The notes under the pieces are model-generated. The model ran no database searches and was not told where the DNA came from. It was given only the letters and a program-made list of their open reading frames with translations. Below are positions 1-5,330 of a stretch of 8,850 bases of DNA, in pieces. The position numbers and the translations under genes were made by a program. Each line of letters starts with the position of its first letter. Position 1 is the first letter of the stretch. The stretch lies in contig JABHQB010000051.1 of assembly GCA_018695965.1 (NCBI GenBank), forward strand, positions 1 through 8,850, given 5' to 3'. The stretch is from Flavobacteriales bacterium (lineage in GTDB: Bacteria; Bacteroidota; Bacteroidia; Flavobacteriales; BACL11).

Positions 1-242
1 ATAGTTATTCTAGAAATATTCCATTCAATTCTTTTGAAGATATACAGTATAAATGGGAGAATAATTCTGATGTAACAATAGGTTATCATAATACATTTTA
101 TAATAATATTTTATTAGAAAAACAGAAGGAAAAAGACAGAAAAAGAATGTTTTGGATAATTGGAACTATCTTAGTAGTAATAATCAGTGTAATTGGAATA
201 TTCTTTTATAGAAGAAAGCAGCAATCTATTTCACAATCTTAA
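1..242 (+). CDS. C-terminal fragment of an unrecognised membrane-anchored protein (5' end outside window)
   Basis: An open frame runs from the window edge (first full codon at position 3) to a TAA at 240-242, giving 79 visible residues. The first roughly 45 are polar and rich in Asn, Tyr and Phe. A charged stretch (KQKEKDRKR) follows, then one hydrophobic helix of about 20 residues (FWIIGTILVVIISVIGIFF), then a short basic tail (YRRKQQSISQS). This is the layout of a protein with one C-terminal membrane anchor. Its last 17 bases overlap, tail to tail, the end of the minus-strand gene at 226-1068. The frame is convincing because it is open throughout and ends just after a clean transmembrane segment plus basic tail. 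I do not recognise the family, and the domain that would define its function lies upstream of the window. Confidence 0.6.
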   Translation, partial: SYSRNIPFNSFEDIQYKWENNSDVTIGYHNTFYNNILLEKQKEKDRKRMFWIIGTILVVIISVIGIFFYRRKQQSISQS

Positions 243-1068
243 TAATTGCTGTTTTATTTAATTCTAGTTGAGTTATTATAGGGTATTTTGCTTTTGAATC
301 AACTATTTCAATTCGGCTAGTGTTTGGAGGAGTACTTCCTAAATTTGTAGCTGTAATTTCAATTATATTTTCCCCTTCATTAAGTTTGTATTTTATTTTC
401 TTTCTTTTTCTTTTTGTAGTATAGTTTTCCAGTAGATATTTACCGTTTACTATCAAACTTATCTTATCTCCATCTTCTTGGTTTGCATCCCATATATAAA
501 TAGTTATCTTATCAGAATAGCACTTAATAAGCATATCGTCCCCATCTTTCAGTATTTTTGTAGACAGCACATTTATTTCTTCTTTTTTCTGTTTTTCTAT
601 TTTCTTTTCTATCTTCTTCTTTATTTTTTCTACTTTTTTCTCTAGTTTTTCTTTTTCCATAAGGATAATATTTCCACTAGCACATGTATCTCCATTTGTA
701 AAATATCCAGTAAATTTTCCTTCATATCTTTTAAGAGAGAGCTTCCCTTTTTCAGTAATTTCCATATTAATATAACAGAATGTATTTAGGTTTGCCTCTG
801 AATTTGTTGAGAGTACTTGAGTTTCTTTTAATTTATAAGTTTTGGTATTCTTGTTAAAGATTCCACTTACATCTGATTTTGTTTCGTCAGGAGTTCCTTT
901 TCCAGTTATTGAAAATCCGTTTACCATTCCTTTGTCTTCTATAAATTCCATTTCAAACATTAGTGGAGTTCCATTTTCTAAAGTTATAATTCCGGAATAT
1001 CTTTCAGTTTTTTGAGAAAAAAGACAAGATGTGTATAATATTGATATAATTAGAAGGTAATTCTTCAT
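226..1068 (-). CDS. Putative secreted protein: beta-rich N-terminal region, charged coiled coil, Ig-like C-terminal domain
   Basis: This 280-residue protein starts with a signal peptide (residues 1-18) with cleavage likely after CLFS, before QKTERY. Cys15 is preceded by YTS, a poor lipobox, so a free periplasmic or exported protein is more likely than a lipoprotein. Residues 20-136 are beta-rich with many Gly and Asn turns and are not assigned. Residues 138-164 are almost only Lys, Glu and Ile, with Val/Ile at 146, 149, 153 and 157, suggesting a short helical or coiled-coil linker. Residues about 175-280 resemble an Ig-like domain often found at the C-terminus of Bacteroidota secreted proteins: IYIWDANQEDGD, then ISLIVNGKYLL, then GENIIEITATNLGSTPPNT. 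That match is from memory of the pattern, not a search. The start at 1068 is chosen because the signal peptide begins there. The 3' end overlaps the plus-strand gene ending at 242 by 17 bases. Ligand and role are unknown. Confidence 0.75.
   Translation of the reverse strand: MKNYLLIISILYTSCLFSQKTERYSGIITLENGTPLMFEMEFIEDKGMVNGFSITGKGTPDETKSDVSGIFNKNTKTYKLKETQVLSTNSEANLNTFCYINMEITEKGKLSLKRYEGKFTGYFTNGDTCASGNIILMEKEKLEKKVEKIKKKIEKKIEKQKKEEINVLSTKILKDGDDMLIKCYSDKITIYIWDANQEDGDKISLIVNGKYLLENYTTKRKRKKIKYKLNEGENIIEITATNLGSTPPNTSRIEIVDSKAKYPIITQLELNKTAIIKIVK
577..657 (-). repeat. Low-complexity Lys/Glu-rich coding segment
   Basis: On the plus strand this is a run of almost pure T and C; on the coding strand it is A/G-rich and encodes residues 138-164 of the secreted protein. 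The short unit EKK or EKI recurs with slight changes (EKKVEKIKKKIEKKIEKQKK). It probably forms a charged helix separating the two beta-rich halves. Such tracts can vary in length between strains by slippage, but a single sequence cannot show that. Confidence 0.5.
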
Positions 1069-1072
1069 ATTA

Positions 1073-1080
1073 CAAAACTA
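1073..1080 (-). promoter_or_regulatory. Possible -7 promoter box (TAGTTTTG) for the secreted protein
   Basis: Read on the minus strand the sequence is TAGTTTTG, an exact match to the Bacteroidota -7 consensus TAnnTTTG. It ends only four bases before the ATG at 1068, so transcription would begin at or very near the start codon, giving an almost leaderless message. No TTG -33 element was found at the usual 17-23 base spacing, so this may be chance. Confidence 0.25.
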
Positions 1081-1133
1081 ATAAAGGAAAACTGATTTAC
1101 TATGCTTGGCATAATACTTTATTTATTAATGCT

Positions 1134-1141
1134 TTACTTTG
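1134..1141 (+). promoter_or_regulatory. Possible weak -7 promoter box (TTACTTTG) for the small membrane protein
   Basis: TTACTTTG differs from TAnnTTTG at one fixed base. A TTG at 1106-1108 could be the -33 element, but the 25-base gap is slightly longer than the usual 17-23. The box lies 11 bases before the ATG at 1153 and inside the alternative longer reading frame, so it also argues that translation begins at 1153 rather than 1102. Confidence 0.25.
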
Positions 1142-1152
1142 TAAAAAAAAAT

Positions 1153-1548
1153 ATGAAAAGGTTTATTTTTATTATACTACTAATGATATCGAAATCATCT
1201 TTTGCTTCCTTTCCAGTTGTTGAAAAAGTTAGTGATCAGACTACAGGATCAATGACAGATCCCGGATTGAGCTCTTATTTCCCATATTATGCCAATATAT
1301 GGTTTTATATTTGGGGAATTGGTGCGTTTATTCTTTTGTTTTTTCTCGTGAAAAATTTACGCATTTCAGGTTTTAGAGAAAAAAATCCTTTTAAATACTT
1401 ATTTTCTGGTTGGAGGAGGGCGCCGTGGTGGCTCTACCTTTCGTTAATTCTTCTATATCTTGTTTTTTCTTGGTGGGCTTGGTTGGCCCTGATGCCGTTA
1501 CTATGGATGGCCTTATATTTTTTAATAATTAAACCTATGTTCGATTAA
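1153..1548 (+). CDS. Small tryptophan-rich membrane protein of unknown function with N-terminal signal peptide
   Basis: The frame is open from an ATG at 1102, but the start at 1153 is preferred. From there the protein (131 residues) begins MKRFIFIILLMISKSSFASFP, a textbook signal peptide with cleavage probably after FAS; the longer form puts an extra hydrophobic stretch in front of it. The start is preceded by an A-rich run, as usual in Flavobacteriia. After a polar segment come a hydrophobic helix around IWFYIWGIGAFILLFFLV, a basic loop (RISGFREKNPFKYLFSGWRR), and one long or two short hydrophobic helices to the C-terminus. Nine tryptophans occur in 131 residues, mostly at helix ends. The 'SFASFPV' junction recalls several small flavobacterial membrane proteins (from memory), but I do not recognise the family. 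It is divergent from the secreted-protein gene and convergent with mpl, 41 bases away. No function is proposed. Confidence 0.6.
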   Translation: MKRFIFIILLMISKSSFASFPVVEKVSDQTTGSMTDPGLSSYFPYYANIWFYIWGIGAFILLFFLVKNLRISGFREKNPFKYLFSGWRRAPWWLYLSLILLYLVFSWWAWLALMPLLWMALYFLIIKPMFD

Positions 1549-1589
1549 TCGTTTGTAGCTGGCGCTGTTCTTTTATACCCACAGTAGAA

Positions 1590-2915
1590 TTATATAATCA
1601 ATTCCCCAAATTCTATTCCATCAAAAGTTCCAGAGCTCATCATTAGTAAATTCTTATTGTTCCAATTTAAAGATTTTAAATATTCTTCTAATTCTATTGA
1701 ATTTGTAAAGACTAATAAATTTTCTCTTCCAAAAGCAGTATGAACTTGCTCTTTACTGATAGGTTCTAATTTTTTATGTGCTATTGCTTCTGGGCTAAAA
1801 TAAACTATAGCCGTATCAGGCTCATCCATACATCCTGTATATTGTTTCAGAAATTCTTCATTCAGACTACTAAAGGTATGTAACTCCATACAAGCAACTA
1901 ATTTTCTTTCTTGAAATTGTTTTTTCATTGCTGAGGAAGTAGCTTTTAGTTTAGATGGAGAATGGGCAAAATCCTTATAAACAGCAGAGGTATTTGTTTT
2001 TCTTACTAATTCTAATCTGTTGGAAGCTCCTTTAAATGTAGATATCTCTTTATAGAAATCAGTATCAGAAATTTCTAATTCATTACAAACTAATTTAGCG
2101 GCATTTAGGTTTTGTAAATTATGATTTCCAAAAATTAATAGTTCTGTTCCTTCTACTGAACTTACACCTTCTTTAATTTTATGTTCTGGAGTTGAGTAAG
2201 GAACTAACTTACATTTAGATTCCTCTTTTGCAAGTTTATTAATCTCCTCATCTTCAGAGCAGTAAATCAAAGTGTCTTTCACCATATTCTTAAAAATCCG
2301 GAACTGATCTACATACATTCCAAAATTAGGAAATACATTTATATGGTCCCAAGCAATTCCACTTAAAACAGCAATATGTGGATGGTATAAATGAAATTTT
2401 GGACGCCTATCAATAGGAGAACTTAGATATTCGTCTCCTTCCAAAATAATAATTGGAGCTTGATGAGTGAGTTTTACCATGGTATCAAAACCTTCTAATT
2501 GTGCACCAACCATATAATCGCAATCAATATTTAAATTTTGTAGTACGTGTAATATCATTGCTGTAATTGAAGTTTTACCATGACTTCCTCCAATCACCAC
2601 TCTTCTTTTCTCTTTACTTTGCTCATAGATATATTCAGGATACGAATAGATTGGAATTCCTAATTCCTTAGCCTTTATTAATTCAGGATTATCAATTCTA
2701 GCATGCATGCCTAAGATGATAGCGTCTAAATTTTTTGTTATCTTTTCAGGAAACCATCCCATTTCTTTAGGCAGTAAATCGTATTTTAACAATCTCTCTT
2801 TACTAGGACTAAAAATAGCGTCATCCGAACCAGTAATTTTATATCCCTTATGATGAAGTGCAAGAGCTAAATTGTGCATGGCACTCCCTCCAATAGCAAT
2901 TAAATGTATATTCAT
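1590..2915 (-). CDS. mpl: UDP-N-acetylmuramate:L-alanyl-gamma-D-glutamyl-meso-diaminopimelate ligase (Mpl-type murein tripeptide ligase)
   Basis: This is an ATP-dependent cytoplasmic Mur-family ligase that joins recycled murein tripeptide to UDP-MurNAc, returning it to peptidoglycan synthesis. All three Mur domains are present in 441 residues, close to the family length of about 450. The N-terminal nucleotide-fold domain begins IHLIAIGGSAMHNLA. The ATP loop is GGSHGKTS (109-116). EGDEY (159-163) followed by DRRPKFHLYHPH, and WDH (189-191), match Mpl rather than MurC. GNHNLQNLNAA (263-273) closes the central domain. The C-terminal domain has NRLE (299-302), DFAHSPSK (315-322), ELHTFSSLN (344-352) and SSGTFDG (427-433). 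Variations from the proteobacterial enzyme, such as GSHGKTS in place of GTHGKTT, look like lineage differences. MurC is the main alternative, but the EGDEY/DRRPKF block argues against it. The gene appears monocistronic and divergent from the hydrolase at 2990; no good promoter match was seen in front of it. Confidence 0.85.
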   Translation of the reverse strand: MNIHLIAIGGSAMHNLALALHHKGYKITGSDDAIFSPSKERLLKYDLLPKEMGWFPEKITKNLDAIILGMHARIDNPELIKAKELGIPIYSYPEYIYEQSKEKRRVVIGGSHGKTSITAMILHVLQNLNIDCDYMVGAQLEGFDTMVKLTHQAPIIILEGDEYLSSPIDRRPKFHLYHPHIAVLSGIAWDHINVFPNFGMYVDQFRIFKNMVKDTLIYCSEDEEINKLAKEESKCKLVPYSTPEHKIKEGVSSVEGTELLIFGNHNLQNLNAAKLVCNELEISDTDFYKEISTFKGASNRLELVRKTNTSAVYKDFAHSPSKLKATSSAMKKQFQERKLVACMELHTFSSLNEEFLKQYTGCMDEPDTAIVYFSPEAIAHKKLEPISKEQVHTAFGRENLLVFTNSIELEEYLKSLNWNNKNLLMMSSGTFDGIEFGELII

Positions 2916-2961
2916 TTTTCAAATAATTTCAGAAACTAAATTAAAGATAAATATCATTTCT

Positions 2962-2969
2962 TACCTTTG
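2962..2969 (+). promoter_or_regulatory. Probable -7 promoter box (TACCTTTG) for the hydrolase gene
   Basis: TACCTTTG is an exact match to the Bacteroidota TAnnTTTG element and lies 20 bases before the ATG at 2990, giving a predicted leader of about 15 bases. No clear TTG -33 element is present upstream. It sits in the 74-base divergent region between mpl and the hydrolase, where a promoter is required. Confidence 0.5.
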
Positions 2970-2989
2970 TAGAACTAAAAATTACTAAC

Positions 2990-3832
2990 ATGCAGTTGTA
3001 CACAATAGATACAGGATATTTCAAATTAGATGGAGGAGCAATGTTTGGAGTAGTTCCGAAAGTTTTGTGGAGCAGAACAAATCCGGCGGATGAAAATAAT
3101 TTATGCCCCTGGGCTATGCGTTCATTGTTAATTGAAGATGGAGATAGATTAATTCTGATTGATAATGGAATAGGAGATAAGCAAGATGATAAATTTCTGA
3201 AACATTATTATTTGCATGGAGATGTAAATTTACATTCTTCTCTTGCTAAACATGGCTTTTCTGCAGATGATGTTACAGATGTTTTCCTTACTCACTTGCA
3301 TTTTGATCATTGCGGTGGAAGTGTAAGATGGAATAAAAATAAAACTGGATTTGAAATGGCATTTAAAAATGCAAAGTATTGGACAAACAAAAAACATTGG
3401 AAGTGGGCAACGGTTCCGAATAATAGAGAAAAAGCTTCTTTCTTAAGAGAAAACATTATACCAATTCAGGAATCAGGACATCTTAATTTTGTGGAAACAG
3501 AAAATAATATATTTAATAATTTTAATGCATTATTTATAAACGGACATACAGAATCTCAAATGATACCTCACATCACCTATAAAGATAAAACTATTGTGTT
3601 TGCAGCAGATTTATTACCTAGTTCAGGACACATTCCGTTGCCGTATGTTATGGGATATGATACTAAACCACTTGTAACACTTACGGAAAAAGAAAAGTTC
3701 CTTAATGAGGCGGCAGAAAGAGAATACATTATATTTTTGCAACACGATAATTATAATGAGTGTTGCACGGTTCAGAAAACCGAAAAAGGAGTAAGATTAG
3801 AAGATACCTTCTCACTATCAGAAATTTTATAA
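2990..3832 (+). CDS. Metallo-beta-lactamase-fold hydrolase
   Basis: A 280-residue metallohydrolase with a full set of binuclear zinc ligands: HLHFDH (His102, His104, Asp106, His107), His186 in NGHTESQ, Asp207 in FAADLLP, and His252 in FLQHDNY. The overall form (MQLYTIDTGYFKLDGG at the start, WAMRSLLIEDGDRLILIDNG before the metal motif) is like the N-acyl-homoserine-lactonase/MlhB-like group, which open lactones or hydrolyse related small molecules. The substrate cannot be read from the sequence, and lactonase activity is not claimed. No signal peptide is seen, so it is probably cytoplasmic. It forms an operon with the next gene, whose ATG begins one base after this stop codon. A TAnnTTTG box lies 20 bases ahead of the start. 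Confidence 0.88.
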   Translation: MQLYTIDTGYFKLDGGAMFGVVPKVLWSRTNPADENNLCPWAMRSLLIEDGDRLILIDNGIGDKQDDKFLKHYYLHGDVNLHSSLAKHGFSADDVTDVFLTHLHFDHCGGSVRWNKNKTGFEMAFKNAKYWTNKKHWKWATVPNNREKASFLRENIIPIQESGHLNFVETENNIFNNFNALFINGHTESQMIPHITYKDKTIVFAADLLPSSGHIPLPYVMGYDTKPLVTLTEKEKFLNEAAEREYIIFLQHDNYNECCTVQKTEKGVRLEDTFSLSEIL

Positions 3833-3833
3833 A

Positions 3834-4058
3834 ATGAAAAATATTTTTAAAGATCATCCAAGTAAAGTTGGAGAAACTTATTTTGAGCATTTTTTTAAAG
3901 CGTGTAGTTTTGGAATAAAATTACTTTTGATAGCTGTACGAGTATTTATTCATGCTATATTTCCTTGGTGTTTTGAACATAGCGCAAGTGATCGAATTAG
4001 TAAATTACATGATATTTTACAAAGCAGAAAAAACTCTGCTAATCCAGATGAGAATTAA
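3834..4058 (+). CDS. DUF6356-like small membrane protein
   Basis: This 74-residue protein begins MKNIFKDHPSKVGETYFEHF, matching what I recall of the DUF6356 family (His-Pro near residue 8, then VGETYxEH at 12-19). One hydrophobic helix follows at about 26-45, then FPWCFEHSAS (43-52), the region where the family has a similar FPxxF...AS motif. The C-terminal tail is polar. The family's function is unknown. Its start lies one base after the stop of the metallohydrolase, so the two are almost certainly co-transcribed and translationally coupled. Its last 20 bases overlap the end of the minus-strand gene at 4039-4251. The family call is from memory; the gene itself is well supported by its position and conserved-looking motif. 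Confidence 0.72.
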   Translation: MKNIFKDHPSKVGETYFEHFFKACSFGIKLLLIAVRVFIHAIFPWCFEHSASDRISKLHDILQSRKNSANPDEN

Positions 4059-4251
4059 AGATGTTCCAGCTTTTACTAAAATCGGAGATTTCATCAAATT
4101 CTTCTTTTTCCAATTTATTTCTGTAAAGAGTTATTGTTTCTCCTGATTTGATTTTTACCGAGATTGTTTCAAAATTATCTAAATCAGATGCTTCAGGAAC
4201 ATCTTTTGTGTATCCAATTTTCTCGAAAGATAGTATTTTCTTCTCTGACAT
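4039..4251 (-). CDS. Small hypothetical protein, unrecognised
   Basis: A 70-residue open frame, beginning MSEKKILSFEKIGYTKDVPE, with no signal peptide or membrane segment. Its amino-acid make-up is that of a normal soluble protein: balanced Lys and Glu, alternating hydrophobic residues around NFETISVKIKSGETITLYRN that suggest a beta-hairpin, and a C-terminal Trp-containing segment. It fills the otherwise empty 280-base gap between the DUF6356-like gene and the radical SAM gene, and looks more protein-like than the plus-strand open frames there. Its end overlaps the DUF6356-like gene tail to tail by 20 bases. A near-match promoter box (TAAACTTG, one base off TAnnTTTG) lies at 4271-4278 on the same strand, 19 bases before the ATG. 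I do not recognise the family. Confidence 0.55.
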   Translation of the reverse strand: MSEKKILSFEKIGYTKDVPEASDLDNFETISVKIKSGETITLYRNKLEKEEFDEISDFSKSWNIFNSHLD

Positions 4252-4321
4252 ATAGAAATAAAATTCGTTACAAGTTTATAAAATATTCTTTGAATACGAA
4301 AAAAATACTAGTTTATTATTT

Positions 4322-4329
4322 TATTTTTG
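4322..4329 (+). promoter_or_regulatory. Probable -7 promoter box (TATTTTTG) for the radical SAM gene
   Basis: TATTTTTG is an exact TAnnTTTG match, nine bases before the ATG at 4339, implying a leader of only a few bases. It overlaps the TTG codon at 4327 that would be an alternative in-frame start, which favours 4339. No TTG -33 element was seen at normal spacing (the nearest, at 4290-4292, is 29 bases away). Confidence 0.4.
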
Positions 4330-4338
4330 ACACAAATT

Positions 4339-5274
4339 ATGGAAAAACAAAAAAGATATAATGATTTTTCTTCTTTTATTAGAAAGAAGTTTAACGGTAG
4401 AGTGCAAAAAGTGTCAATAGACGCAGGATTTACTTGCCCAAATAAAGATGGAAGTAAAGGAGTAGGAGGTTGTACTTATTGTAATAACAATACTTTTAAT
4501 CCAGATTATTGCAAACCAATAAAACCAATAAAAGTTCAGATTAAAGAGGGGATAGAGTTCTTCTCTAAGAAATATAAAGCTCAGAAATATTTAGCATATT
4601 TTCAGGCGTATACAAATACTTACGCTCCACTTCCTGATTTAGAAAGAATGTATGAAGAAGCTTTGTCACATCCAGATGTGATTGGTTTAGTTATCGCTAC
4701 ACGACCAGATAGTATAAAAGATGAGGTATTGGATTATTTGGAAGAATTAGCTAGTAAGGGTCATTTTATTAAGCTGGAATTTGGTTTGGAGTCAACCAAA
4801 AATGAGACATTGGAACTAATTAATAGGTGCCAAACTCATGAAGAAGCAATAGATGCTTATAACAGATCAAAAGGAAGAGGTTTGCATTTAGGAGGGCATT
4901 TAATTTTAGGGCTTCCTGGAGAAAAAAAAGAAGATATGTTGGATCATGCTAGGATGGTTTCTGAGCTTCCGATCAATACATTAAAAATTCATCATTTGCA
5001 GATTGTAAAACATACCATGATGGCTCATCAGTTTAAGAATACTCCTGAGATGTTCACTTTTATGGAGTTAGAGGAGTACATAGATTTGATAGTAGATTTT
5101 CTGGAACTATTAAATCCGAATATTATTGTAGAACGATTTTTTAGCGAATCTCCTGCTCGTATGTTAATTCATCCAATATATGGATTGAAAAACTTTGAAG
5201 TAAAACATTTGGTAGAAAAAAGATTAGAAGAAAGAGATGCTACGCAAGGCAGATTATTTCAAATATCGGAATAA
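4339..5274 (+). CDS. TIGR01212-family (YhcC-like) radical SAM protein
   Basis: A 311-residue radical SAM protein, close in length to E. coli YhcC (about 309). The [4Fe-4S]/SAM cysteines are Cys33, Cys45 and Cys48 in FTCPNKDGSKGVGGCTYC, the wide spacing typical of this family rather than the usual CxxxCxxC. Other family marks are AYFQAYTNTYAPL (86-98), VIATRPD (118-124), EFGLES (147-152), HLILGLPGE (187-195) and KIHHLQIVK (216-224). The reaction of the family is not established to my knowledge; the N-terminal arrangement resembles Elp3-like radical SAM domains, so RNA modification is an unproven guess. The ATG at 4339 is chosen over the in-frame TTG at 4327 because the latter lies within the promoter box and YhcC homologues begin near MEKQKRYNDF. 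The next gene, ettA, begins 56 bases later with its own promoter box. Confidence 0.88.
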   Translation: MEKQKRYNDFSSFIRKKFNGRVQKVSIDAGFTCPNKDGSKGVGGCTYCNNNTFNPDYCKPIKPIKVQIKEGIEFFSKKYKAQKYLAYFQAYTNTYAPLPDLERMYEEALSHPDVIGLVIATRPDSIKDEVLDYLEELASKGHFIKLEFGLESTKNETLELINRCQTHEEAIDAYNRSKGRGLHLGGHLILGLPGEKKEDMLDHARMVSELPINTLKIHHLQIVKHTMMAHQFKNTPEMFTFMELEEYIDLIVDFLELLNPNIIVERFFSESPARMLIHPIYGLKNFEVKHLVEKRLEERDATQGRLFQISE

Positions 5275-5302
5275 TTGTTCTACTATCATCTAAATTAAAA
5301 TT

Positions 5303-5310
5303 TATATTTG
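5303..5310 (+). promoter_or_regulatory. Probable -7 promoter box (TATATTTG) for ettA
   Basis: TATATTTG is an exact TAnnTTTG match, 20 bases before the ATG at 5331, giving a predicted leader of about 15 bases. A TTG at 5275-5277 could be the -33 element, though the 25-base spacing is slightly long. It suggests ettA can be transcribed independently of the radical SAM gene. Confidence 0.5.
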
Positions 5311-5330
5311 TAATCTAAAAATAAAATAAT

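Noticed and set aside
1542..1551. Perfect 10-base palindrome CGATTAATCG at the end of the small membrane protein gene, considered as a terminator
   Set aside because: It has no loop and no following T-run, and includes the stop codon; short AT-rich palindromes like this are common by chance.
2702..2711. Palindrome GCATGCATGC as a possible protein-binding site
   Set aside because: It lies inside mpl and is accounted for by the codons for GMHA; nothing else suggests a site.
3952..4146. Open frame on the plus strand
   Set aside because: It overlaps the DUF6356-like gene in another frame and shows no protein-like pattern.
4164..4361. Open frame on the plus strand ahead of the radical SAM gene
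   Set aside because: It is the opposite-strand shadow of the 4039-4251 gene, runs through the promoter box at 4322-4329, and has a biased Ile/Tyr/Phe/Lys composition typical of translated AT-rich non-coding DNA.
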